This document shows, piece after piece, positions 22,217 through 30,330 of a DNA stretch of 33,836 bases (the first letter of the stretch is position 1; each line of letters starts with the position of its first letter). Source of the stretch: Pseudonocardia sp. 73-21. GTDB taxonomy: Bacteria; Actinomycetota; Actinomycetes; Mycobacteriales; Pseudonocardiaceae. The translations under genes and the position numbers were made by a program. The stretch lies in the NCBI RefSeq assembly GCF_001899645.1, contig NZ_MKVV01000103.1, forward strand, positions 1 to 33,836. The letters run 5' to 3'. The notes below the pieces were generated by a model. It did not search any database. It was not told the DNA's origin and worked only from the letters and a program-made list of their open reading frames with translations.

Positions 22217-23205
22217 GGCGTCGTCGGCAGGCCCGCCCCCGTCGAGCCGGTGTGCTCGACCATCCCGAGGGCGAGCCGCACGTAGCGCCAGGCCACGTCC
22301 TCCGGCGCCAGCGGACCGGCGGGCCGGTACCACTCGGCGATGGACTTGCACATCGTCACGACAGCGCGGGACGCCTCGCGGGCGAACGGGGTGCGGAAGC
22401 GCCCGCTCTCCACCCCGGCCGCCACCTCGGCGTCGACGAGGCGCTGCTGCACCTGTCGACGTGCGGTCATCGCGGAGCGCGCGGCGGGGTCGAGGCTGCG
22501 CATCTCGCTCGCCGCGAGGAACCCGATCTCGCGGCGGTGGGTGTGGAACAGCGCCATCGTCTCGACGAGGAAGCAGAACCGCTCGACCTCGTCGCCCCCT
22601 GCGGCCACGGCGGCACGACAGCGCCACAGCAGGTCGTCCATCCCGAGATCGAGGATGCGCTGCAGCATGACCTGCTTGCTGGCGTGGTAGTGGTAGATCC
22701 CCGACACCGACAGGCCCGACTCCGCGGCCACGTCCCGGACCGATGCCCCGTGGTACCCGGTGCGCAGGAACACGGCCGTGGCGGCCTCGAGCACCGGGTC
22801 GACGTACAGCGGCCGGTAGTGCCGCCAGTCACCGTCGCCGACGTCCACCCGTGGCGCGGTGACCGGCGGCTCCTCGGCCGCCAGGATGTCCTCCATGGAC
22901 CGGCCCAGTGCGGCCGCGATGCGGCCCAGCCGGACCACGCTCATCCGGGTCTTCCCCGTCTCCAGCTCACTCAGCGTGGCGGGGCCGACCCCGACCGACC
23001 GGGCGAGCGCGCGGAGGCTGAGGCCCGCCGACTCCCGCGCGGCACGCACGCGGCGCCCGACGGCTGCGTTCCCCACGTCCGGGTTCCCGACATCCAGGTC
23101 CACAGTGGTCACGCTATCCGAACGCGCTCGGCCCACCGTGACCTCGTTCTCGCACTTCTCGGTCGTGTGGGCGATCCCGGCGGCATGCCCATAGCTGTCC
23201 TCCAT
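22213..23205 (-). CDS. Fused XRE-HTH and TetR-family transcriptional regulator
   Basis: A 330-residue protein with two different DNA-binding domains. Residues about 50-105 are an XRE/Cro HTH (AVGRRVRAARESAGLSLRAL, then LARSVGVGPATLSELETGKT). Residues about 130-185 are a TetR HTH (ATAVFLRTGYHGASVRDVAA, then ESGLSVSGIYHYHASKQVML), followed by an all-helical ligand domain. It is divergent from the CoA-transferase operon with about 110 bp between, so it probably represses that operon and its own MFS partner. The start is uncertain: ATG 23205 is used; GTG 23112 would remove 31 residues and still keep both HTH units. The ligand is likely an acyl-CoA or related compound, by analogy with TetR regulators of such clusters. 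Confidence 0.85.
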   Translation of the reverse strand: MEDSYGHAAGIAHTTEKCENEVTVGRARSDSVTTVDLDVGNPDVGNAAVGRRVRAARESAGLSLRALARSVGVGPATLSELETGKTRMSVVRLGRIAAALGRSMEDILAAEEPPVTAPRVDVGDGDWRHYRPLYVDPVLEAATAVFLRTGYHGASVRDVAAESGLSVSGIYHYHASKQVMLQRILDLGMDDLLWRCRAAVAAGGDEVERFCFLVETMALFHTHRREIGFLAASEMRSLDPAARSAMTARRQVQQRLVDAEVAAGVESGRFRTPFAREASRAVVTMCKSIAEWYRPAGPLAPEDVAWRYVRLALGMVEHTGSTGAGLPTTP

Positions 23206-23314
23206 GTGTTCGGTTTTCCCGAACAGCTGTCGCGCATCGAGGGACGGAGCAGACCTTGACACGCCGAACGTGACGTGCGAACGATCGCACGGTTCATGCC
23301 CAGGACGGAGCTGA

Positions 23315-25578
23315 GTGAGCGACACCGGGAAGGCCCCGCTGCACGGGGTCCGCGTGCTGGAGATCGGCACCCACCGCGCGGGTGCGTTCGCCGCCGCGAT
23401 CCTGGCCGACCTCGGTGCGGACGTCGTCAAGGTCGAGTCCGGCGGAGAGCCGGACGACGCCGCACGGCTGGCGTTCGACCGGGGCAAGCGCTCGGTGTCG
23501 GCCGACCCCGGGGCCGGTGCCCTCGCACGCCTGGTGGGCTGGTCCGACGTCGTCGTCGACGAGGACGGCTCCTGGCGCTGCGCCGGCCCGGAACGCGCCG
23601 TCCTGCAGCAGGTCGTCCACTGCACGATCAGCCCCTTCGGCGACGCCGGGAGCCGGCCCGTCGCCGATCCGGGGTCGGAGGACCTGCTCGTGCAGGCCCT
23701 GTCCGGAAACATGGACCTCACCGGGTTCGAGGGGGGCCCACCCAGCGAGTCCGGCATCCCGGTCGCCGACCTCGGCACCGGGGTCTTCGCGGTGGTCGGC
23801 ATCCTGGCCGGGCTGGTGGCCGGCGGCCCCCGCCGCGTCGAGGTCGCGAAGATCGACGTGGCGGTCGCCCTGCTCAGCTACATGGCGGTGGGGTACTTCG
23901 CCGACGGTGAGGTGCCGTCCCGGGTCGGCACCGGCCATTCCACGATCTTCCCCTACAACTCGTTCGAGGCGGCCGACGGCGAGGTCGTCGTGGCGCCGTT
24001 CACCTCACAGTTCTGGCGCAACTTCGCCACGGCCGCCGGCCGCGAGGACCTCGCCCGCGACGACCGGTACCACAGCTTCTCGCGCCGGCTACGGGCCAGG
24101 CAGGAGCTCCTGGCGGAGTTCGTGCCGATCCTGCGCGAACGCACGGTCGACGAGTGGGTCGCGATCTTCGCCGCCGCGGACGTGCCGGCCGGCCCGGTGC
24201 TCACCCTGGAGGGTGCGGTGACGCTTCCGCACACGGTCGCGCGGGGGATGACGCCGACGCTGACCGCCCCGGACGGCACCACCCTGCGCACCGTCGGCTC
24301 ACCGTTCCGGTTCCGCGCCCCGGACGGCGCCACCTTCCGGCCGAAGCCCGGCGAGGTGCGCGGGGCGGGAGCGGACACAGCGGAGGTACTCGCCGGCCTG
24401 GACACCCGCGACCGCCGGCCTGCGACCCCTGCTCCCCCGCTGGCCGGCATCCGGGTGATCGACCTGACGAGGATGTTCGCCGGGCCGTGCGCCACCGAGG
24501 TGCTGGCGGACCTGGGCGCCGACGTCGTGAAGGTCGAGGAGCCTCGCATCGGCGACCCGACACGCCGCAACCTGCCGATGTGGGGGGAGGAGAGCGCGTA
24601 CTTCATGTCGCTCAACCGCGGCAAGCGCAGCGTCGCGCTCGACCTCAGCGCGCAGAGGGCCGCGCCGTCCTGCTCGAGCTGATCGACGGCGCCGACGTCC
24701 TCGTGGAGAACTTCCGGCCGGGTGTCATGGCCCGGCTCGGGCTCGACCACGAGACCCTCGCCGTGCGCCGCCCGGGGCTCGTCTTCTGCTCCCTGTCGGG
24801 GTTCGGGGCCACCGGCCCGTTGCAGGACAAGATCTCCTTCGACCTGGTCAACCAGGCCATGGCCGGGATGATCGAGCTCACCGGCGACACCGACGAGCGG
24901 CCCGTCCGGATCGGTGTCCCCATCGGGGACGTGGCCGGCGGGCTGTACCTCGCCGTCGCGGTGCTGGCCGGACTGGCCGGACGCAGACGGGACGGGCAGG
25001 GCTGCTGGGTGGACCTGGCGCTGCACGACGTCCTCATCGGGCTGCTCTCCGACGTCGCACAGCGGCACTTCCTCGGCGAGGCGGACACCACCCGGACCGG
25101 GAGCAGGGCCCGGGACGCCGCGCCGTAGGGCCGGTACCGCGCCCCGGACGGCTGGCTGGTGCTCTCGGCGGTGCGCGAGGAGCGCTGGGCCGCCCTGACC
25201 GCGGTGCTCGGGATTCCGCCGGACGACCGGTTCGCCGACGCGCACCTGCGCAAGCAGAACGAGGCCGCGCTCGACGCTGTGCTCACCGAGCGGCTCGCCG
25301 GCGCGGACGTCGCGTCCTGGGTCCGCGACCTCACCGCCGCGGGCGTCCCCGCGGCCCCGGTCAACTCGCTCAAGGTCGCGCTGGAGTCCCCCCTCGTGAC
25401 GGGCCGTGGCCTCGTCTACGAGTCCGTCCATCCCACCGTCGGCCGGGTCCGCAACCTGGCCTCCCCGCTGCTCGTCGACGGCGACCGGCCAGGTACCGGA
25501 GCGTTGTCCCCGGTGCTCGGTGCCGACACCGACGACGTGCTCGGCGAGCTGGGCCGCGACGAGCGGCAGAGGGCGTGA
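23315..25578 (+). pseudogene. Tandem CaiB/BaiF CoA-transferase, broken by insertion and stop
   Basis: A double-length (about 750-codon) CaiB/BaiF family gene. The first unit starts at GTG 23315 (GGAG upstream) with GVRVLEIGTHRAGAFAAAIL. The second starts near 24443 with GIRVIDLTRMFAGPCATEVL. Near 24650 an extra GC in ctcagcgcgcagag shifts the frame; removing two bases restores L-S-A-E-G-R-A-V-L-L. At 25126-25128 a TAG interrupts the restored frame where relatives have tyrosine (A-A-P-Y-G-R-Y-R), then the frame runs to 25578. Two independent lesions suggest a recent pseudogene rather than one sequencing error. The intact enzyme would move CoA between acids; a second CoA-transferase at 27976 may replace it. 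Confidence 0.85.
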
Positions 25579-25593
25579 CCCGGAGTGCCTGAC

Positions 25594-26415
25594 ATGGACC
25601 TGAAGGTCACGACCGTCGACGTCTCCGACACCGGCGTCGCCACGGTCACGCTGAACCGACCGGACCGCGGCAACTCGTGGACCGGGCGCATGCACGCGGA
25701 GTACCGCTGGATCATGGCCGAGCTGGAGCGCGACGAGCGCGTGCGCGTGGCCGTCCTGACCGGCGCCGGCCGGGCGTTCTGCGTCGGCGCGGACACCCAG
25801 GCGCTGAGCTCCTACGTCGGCGGCGACGGTTACGACGGCGGCCTGCGCGAGGAGGTCGCGAACCCCGGATACGGCGTGCGACCGGAGTTCGACGCCGACG
25901 TCAGCTGGCAGCTGGGGCTGCGCTTCCCTCTGATCTGCGCCGTCAACGGAGCCTGTGCCGGGGTCGCGCTGGCGATGGCGGCCTACTCCGACATCCGGTT
26001 CGGCATGCTCGACGCCAAGATCACCACCGCCACGGCGAAGTTGGCCATGCCCGTCGAGTACGGGCTGTCGTGGATCCTGCCGCGGCTGATCGGGCTGACC
26101 AACGCCGCCGACGTCCTGCTGTCCGGCCGGATCGTGGCGGCCCAGGAGCTCGGAGCGATGGGCTTCTTCACCAAGGTCCTCGGTCCCGACGAGTTCGACG
26201 GCGCGGTCAGCGAGTACGCCGAGATGCTGGCGGCGCTGTCCCCCAACGCCCTCACCACCACCAAGCGCCAGCTCTACGACGACCTGCTGGCGTCGAGCCC
26301 CGCGGCCTCGGTGGACCGGAGCAAGGAACTGATCGGAGAGCTGATGCGCCACCCCGACTACGGCGAGGGCGTCCGGGCCCCGATCGAGAAGCGCTCCCCG
26401 AGGTTCGGCCGATGA
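25594..26415 (+). CDS. Enoyl-CoA hydratase/isomerase (crotonase) family protein
   Basis: A 273-residue crotonase-fold protein. Oxyanion-hole motifs are VLTGAGRAFCVGADTQAL and ICAVNGACAGVALAMAAYSD. The segment with the usual catalytic Glu is AMPVEYGLSWILPRLIGLT. It probably hydrates or isomerises an enoyl-CoA in the degradation route of this operon. The ATG at 25594 has GGAG eight bases upstream; a GTG three codons earlier also opens the frame. Its stop overlaps the next gene (ATGA). A ~20-residue acidic insertion after the first motif (SSYVGGDGYDGGLREEVANP) is longer than in housekeeping hydratases and suggests a bulky or special substrate. Confidence 0.92.
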   Translation: MDLKVTTVDVSDTGVATVTLNRPDRGNSWTGRMHAEYRWIMAELERDERVRVAVLTGAGRAFCVGADTQALSSYVGGDGYDGGLREEVANPGYGVRPEFDADVSWQLGLRFPLICAVNGACAGVALAMAAYSDIRFGMLDAKITTATAKLAMPVEYGLSWILPRLIGLTNAADVLLSGRIVAAQELGAMGFFTKVLGPDEFDGAVSEYAEMLAALSPNALTTTKRQLYDDLLASSPAASVDRSKELIGELMRHPDYGEGVRAPIEKRSPRFGR

Positions 26416-27581
26416 GCCCCCCACCTTCAATCGTCGGCGTGGCCGAGCTGGCGCCCGCGCGCGACACCGGCGACGAGACCGACCTGACGCTGTCCGCGGC
26501 GGTCGCGGTCGAGGCCCTCGCCGACGCCGGCCTCGGCCCCGAGCACGTCGACGGCCTGCTGACCCACCCGATGGACACGGCCAGCCGCCTGATCCCCTCC
26601 ACCGTCGGCGAGTACCTCGGCCTGCGCCTGGGCTACGCCGACAGCGTCGACCTGGGCGGCGCCAGCGCCGTGGGCATGCTGTGGCGCGCCGCGGCCGCGA
26701 TCGAGGCCGGCATGTGCTCGGTGTGCCTGTGCCTCACCGCCGTGCCCCGCACCACGTCCGGCGCCGTGGCGGGCGCCCCCACCCGGCGCACGGCCGACCT
26801 GTCGCCGTGGCGCGAGTTCGAGGTGCCCTACGGCAACATCGGGGCCACCGAGGGCTACGCCATGATCGCCATGCGCTACGAGCACCTCTACGGCGACACC
26901 GCCCGGGCCCGGGCGAAGGTCGCCGTCGCCCAGCGGGCCAACGCCGCGCACCAGCCCAAGGCGTACTTCTCCGGGCGGCCGCTGGAGATCGACGAGGTGA
27001 TGACCTCCGAGCGGATCGCCGACCCGTTGCGGAAGCTCGACTGCGTCCTCCCCACCGGCGGGGCGGCCGGGGTGGTCGTCGTGCGCGGCGACCTGGTCGG
27101 GCGGTCGGCGCACCCGGGGGTGGCGATCCTCGGTGCGGGCGAGGCGATCACGCACAAGACGATCACGTACGCCCCCTCGCTGACCGACACGGCGATCCGG
27201 CAGTCAGCCGATCGGGCCTTCGCGAACGCGGGCGTCGAGCGCTCCGCGATCGGGCTGGCGTCGGTCTACGACTGCTACACCAGCACCGTCCTGCTCACGC
27301 TGGAGGACGCCGGGTTCTGCCCCAAGGGGAAGGCCGCCGCGTTCGTCGACGAGCACGACCTGACCTGGCGCGGATCGTTCCCGCTCAACACCCACGGCGG
27401 GCAGCTCTCGTTCGGCCAGTCCGACGTGGCGGGCGGGATGAGCCATGTCACCGAGGCCGTCCTGCAGCTGCAGGGCCGCGGCGGGGGGCGGCAGGTCCGC
27501 GACCTGCGCCATGCGTTCGTCCACGGCAACGGCGGGATCATGAGCGAGCAGGCCAGCGTGGTGCTCGGGGTCGTGTCATGA
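26412..27581 (+). CDS. Thiolase-like protein (SCP2/Ltp2-type)
   Basis: A 389-residue thiolase-fold protein. The N-terminal site where true thiolases carry the nucleophilic Cys reads VDLGGASAVGMLWRAAAAIE, with no Cys. The C-terminal motifs NTHGGQLSFGQSDVAGGMSH and FVHGNGGIMSEQASVVL are kept. Such Cys-less proteins paired with a DUF35 partner act as retro-aldolases (Ltp2 with ChsH2 in steroid side-chain degradation) or non-classical thiolases. The gene overlaps both neighbours by ATGA, and the DUF35 gene follows at once, the same pairing. I therefore favour an acyl-CoA aldolase role; a thiolase using another nucleophile is the alternative. Confidence 0.88.
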   Translation: MSPPPSIVGVAELAPARDTGDETDLTLSAAVAVEALADAGLGPEHVDGLLTHPMDTASRLIPSTVGEYLGLRLGYADSVDLGGASAVGMLWRAAAAIEAGMCSVCLCLTAVPRTTSGAVAGAPTRRTADLSPWREFEVPYGNIGATEGYAMIAMRYEHLYGDTARARAKVAVAQRANAAHQPKAYFSGRPLEIDEVMTSERIADPLRKLDCVLPTGGAAGVVVVRGDLVGRSAHPGVAILGAGEAITHKTITYAPSLTDTAIRQSADRAFANAGVERSAIGLASVYDCYTSTVLLTLEDAGFCPKGKAAAFVDEHDLTWRGSFPLNTHGGQLSFGQSDVAGGMSHVTEAVLQLQGRGGGRQVRDLRHAFVHGNGGIMSEQASVVLGVVS

Positions 27582-27979
27582 GCAGGCCCACCCCGCACCC
27601 CTCCCCCGTCAGCCGGCCGTTCTGGGACGCCTGCGCCCGGCACGAGCTGGTGCTCCAGCGCTGCGCCGCGTGCTCGGCGGCGGTGTTCTACCCGCGTCCG
27701 GGGTGCCCGGCCTGCGGGTCGACGCGCCTCGAGTGGGAGCCGGCGTCGGGCTCGGGCACGCTGTACAGCTACACCGTCGCCCGCCGGGCCACGCACCGGA
27801 AGCTCGCCGACCGCGTCCCGTACGTGATCGCGATCGTCGAGCTCGACGAGGGGCCGCGGCTGACGTCCACCGTCGTCGGCACCGACGTGGACGCCCTGAC
27901 GATCGGCGCCCGGCTGCAGGTCGACTTCGAGGACGACGAGACCGTCAGCTTCCCGGTGTTCCGGGTGGTCGCGCCATGA
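27578..27979 (+). CDS. DUF35 OB-fold/zinc-ribbon acyl-CoA-binding protein
   Basis: A 133-residue protein. The N-terminal rubredoxin-like zinc ribbon has four cysteines (LQRCAACSAAVFYPRPGCPACGS, quoted here as C-A-A-C and C-P-A-C pairs), preceded by the helix FWDACARHELVLQ. The C-terminal half is an OB fold (GSGTLYSYTVARRATHRKLA; PYVIAIVELDEGPRLTSTVV). DUF35 proteins partner thiolase-like proteins, binding CoA and shaping the active site. ATGA overlaps on both sides tie it to the thiolase-like gene and the CoA-transferase. Confidence 0.93.
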   Translation: MSRPTPHPSPVSRPFWDACARHELVLQRCAACSAAVFYPRPGCPACGSTRLEWEPASGSGTLYSYTVARRATHRKLADRVPYVIAIVELDEGPRLTSTVVGTDVDALTIGARLQVDFEDDETVSFPVFRVVAP

Positions 27980-29178
27980 CGGGCCCCCAAGGGTCGCTCC
28001 CGCTGGCCGGCGTCCGAGTCCTCGACATCTCGACCGTGATCGCCGCGCCGCTCGCCGCGATGATCCTCGGGGACCTCGGAGCGGAAGTGATCAAGATCGA
28101 ACATCCGCTGCACGGCGACCCGGCCCGCCACCACGGCCCCGACCGCGACGGCGTGCCGCTGTGGTGGCTGATGCTGGGGCGCAACAAGAAGAGCGTCACC
28201 CTCTACCTGGGTAGCGAGGAGGGCCAGGAGATCTTCCGCACCCTGGCCGCCACGGCCGACGTCGTCGTCGAGAACTTCCGGCCCGGCACGATGGAACGCT
28301 GGGGGCTGGGTTACGACGAGCTCGCCGCCGGCAATCCCGGGCTGGTGGTCGCGCACGTCAGCGGGTTCGGCCGCACCGGCCCGCAGCGGGACGAACCCGG
28401 CTTCGGCACGATGGGCGAGACCATGTCCGGCTTCGCCTTCCGCAACGGCGACCCGGACGCCGAGCCGCACCTGCCGCCGTTCGGCCTGGCCGACGGCGTC
28501 ACCGGCATCGCCACCGCGCTCGGGATCCTCACCGCGCTCTACGAGCGATCCTCCAGCGGCAGGGGCCAGGAGGTCGACCTGTCGATCATCGAACCGCTGC
28601 TCACCCTGCTGGAACCCCAGCTGATCACCCAGGACCAGCTCGGCCGGACCCTGCAGCGCACCGGCAACCAGGCGGAGATGAACGCCCCGCGCGGCATGTA
28701 CCGCACCAAGGACGACGCCTGGGTCGCGCTCTCGGCCAGCACCGCGTCCACCGCGTCGAAGGTCGTCACGCTGATGGGCGCCCCCGAGCTCGCCGAACAA
28801 CCGTGGTTCGCCCACGCCAACGGCCGCCGCGCCCACACCGACGAGATCGACGCCGCGATCGTGCCCTGGTTCGCCGCCCGCACCGCGGCCGACGCGGTGG
28901 ATGCCTGCCGCGCGGCCGGCGTTCCGGTGGCGCCCGTCCACTCGGCGGCCGACATCCTCACCGACCCGCAGTACGAGGCGATCGGCGCGATCGGGACCTT
29001 CGACCATCCCCAGCTCGGCCCGGTCCGCATGCCTGAGGTGATGTTCCGGCTCTCCCGCACACCCGGGGCTGTCCGCTGGCTGGGCACCGCGCTGGGCCAC
29101 GACACCGACGCTCTGCTGGGGGAACTCGGCATCGCTCCCGCCACCATCGCGGAGCTCAGAGCCAAGAAGATCGTCTGA
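27976..29178 (+). CDS. CaiB/BaiF-family (class III) CoA-transferase
   Basis: A 400-residue class III CoA-transferase that moves CoA from an acyl-CoA donor to a carboxylic acid. The N terminus has GVRVLDISTVIAAPLAAMIL and GDLGAEVIKIEHPLHGDPAR. The nucleotide-like motif VVVENFRPGTMERWGL is intact, and the catalytic Asp is D173 in FGLADGVTGIATALGIL. GQEVDLSIIEPLL and the C-terminal GVPVAPVHSAADILTDPQYE complete the family pattern. It overlaps the DUF35 gene by ATGA. It is probably the entry enzyme that activates the operon's acid substrate, since the other CoA-transferase is broken. Confidence 0.94.
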   Translation: MTGPQGSLPLAGVRVLDISTVIAAPLAAMILGDLGAEVIKIEHPLHGDPARHHGPDRDGVPLWWLMLGRNKKSVTLYLGSEEGQEIFRTLAATADVVVENFRPGTMERWGLGYDELAAGNPGLVVAHVSGFGRTGPQRDEPGFGTMGETMSGFAFRNGDPDAEPHLPPFGLADGVTGIATALGILTALYERSSSGRGQEVDLSIIEPLLTLLEPQLITQDQLGRTLQRTGNQAEMNAPRGMYRTKDDAWVALSASTASTASKVVTLMGAPELAEQPWFAHANGRRAHTDEIDAAIVPWFAARTAADAVDACRAAGVPVAPVHSAADILTDPQYEAIGAIGTFDHPQLGPVRMPEVMFRLSRTPGAVRWLGTALGHDTDALLGELGIAPATIAELRAKKIV

Positions 29179-29191
29179 CCAGGAGGCTCCC

Positions 29192-29374
29192 GTGCTCGAC
29201 ACCACCTTCTCCCGCCGCGCCGCGGAGGCCCGCGCGGAATGGACCGAATCCGTCGACAAGCGCTACAAGGGCGCTCGGTGCGGTATCGACGGCTCGTCTA
29301 CTTCGTCGCCGTCGCGGAGGAACTCAGTTTCACTCGGGCCGCCGAGCGGCTCCACATGGCCCAGCCCCCGTTGA
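29192..29374 (+). pseudogene. Truncated ORF with strong ribosome binding site before LysR
   Basis: A perfect AGGAGG at 29181-29186 stands five bases before GTG 29192. The first ~28 codons read as a sensible, charged N terminus (LDTTFSRRAAEARAEWTESV, then DKRYKGAR). From 29278 on the frame runs through the LysR gene in another frame and becomes nonsense, ending at 29374. This looks like the 5' end of a next operon gene cut off by a recombination that brought in the LysR gene. A short leader peptide is the alternative. I cannot name the lost gene. Confidence 0.5.
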
Positions 29375-30177
29375 GCCAGCAGATCGCTCTGCTGGAGAAG
29401 GAGATGGATGCCACGCTGTTCGACCGGTCCCGCCGCAGCGTCCGCCTGACCGCAGCCGGCGCCGCACTGCTACCCGAGGCGCGCCGCCTTCTCACCGACC
29501 CCGACGACACGACCAGGTTGGTGCGCCGGATCGCGCAGGGTTCCGTGGGGCAGCTGTCGGTGGGTTTCGTCCCGTCGGCGATCAACGGTGTACTCGCCGA
29601 CGTGATCCGGGACTTCCGAGCCGGCCACCCGGACGTCGAGATGACCCTGCGCGAGCGCGCCCCCGACGCCCTGATTCGCGCCCTGCACGATCGGAGCCTC
29701 GATGTCGCCGTCCTCTACCTTCCCATCGACGAACCCGAGCTCGCCCACCAGCGGCTTGCGTCCGAGGAACTGCTCCTCGCGCTGCCCGACCACCACCGGG
29801 CCGCGGCCAGTTCGAGCGTTGCGCTCACGGATCTCGCCGATGAGGCGTTCGTGTTGCCCGAACGACATGACGTCCCCGGCCTGCACGCCGCCATCGACGC
29901 CGCGTTCGCGGACGCCGGCGTCACCCCGCACGTCGCACAACGCGGGGTGTGGCTGATGCAGACTGTGCTCGGTCTCGTCGCGGCGGGGATCGGACTCGCC
30001 ATCGTTCCCGCGTCCGTCGCCGCGCTGAACCGCGCCGGCGTCGTACTCCGCCGCCTGGAAGGGGCAGAGCAACGGGTGGATCTCGCTGTCGTGTGGCGAC
30101 CCGAGAACTCCTCCGCTCCCCTTGCGAGCATGCTCGCCACCCTTCCCGCGCCTCCCGACATCGCTGCACGCACGTGA
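29278..30177 (+). CDS. LysR-family transcriptional regulator
   Basis: A 299-residue LysR regulator. The winged HTH is at the N terminus (YRRLVYFVAVAEELSFTRAA, then ERLHMAQPPLSQQIALLEKE), followed by a periplasmic-binding-protein-like effector domain (GQLSVGFVPSAINGVLADVI; DVAVLYLPIDEPELAHQRLA). It resembles BenM/CatR-type regulators of aromatic and acid catabolism. GTG 29278 is preferred because the HTH starts at once; an ATG at 29239 would add 13 residues. It lies at the end of the CoA-transferase operon on the same strand, where it may regulate that operon, though LysR genes are usually divergent from their targets. The effector is unknown. Confidence 0.92.
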   Translation: MRYRRLVYFVAVAEELSFTRAAERLHMAQPPLSQQIALLEKEMDATLFDRSRRSVRLTAAGAALLPEARRLLTDPDDTTRLVRRIAQGSVGQLSVGFVPSAINGVLADVIRDFRAGHPDVEMTLRERAPDALIRALHDRSLDVAVLYLPIDEPELAHQRLASEELLLALPDHHRAAASSSVALTDLADEAFVLPERHDVPGLHAAIDAAFADAGVTPHVAQRGVWLMQTVLGLVAAGIGLAIVPASVAALNRAGVVLRRLEGAEQRVDLAVVWRPENSSAPLASMLATLPAPPDIAART

Positions 30178-30264
30178 CGCCCTACGGGTTACACGACAGG
30201 AATCGGTGGCGCGTAGGCCAGCGTCCACCGCACCGTCCGGCCTGGGACATGGCCGTGGGACGGG

Positions 30265-30323
30265 TCAGGTGATCCCGAACTCGCGCATCCTGAGGTAGAG
30301 GGTGCCCGGCCGATACCGAGCGC
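30265..30323 (-). pseudogene. Remnant 3' end of a second AcoR-like regulator
   Basis: On the minus strand the bases read L-G-I-G-R then, after a one-base slip, TLYLRMREFGIT and a TGA stop. This matches the end of the full regulator next to it (LGITRPTLYARMRTYRL). It starts about eight bases after the stop of that regulator. It is best explained as the leftover tail of a homologous gene that recombined with, or was replaced by, the present one. Confidence 0.6.
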
Positions 30324-30330
30324 CGCCCAC

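Noticed and set aside
23953..26430. Long minus-strand frame (825 codons) opposite the CoA-transferase and hydratase genes
   Set aside because: The plus strand has well-defined enzyme families here; the minus frame has no motif and no start signal.
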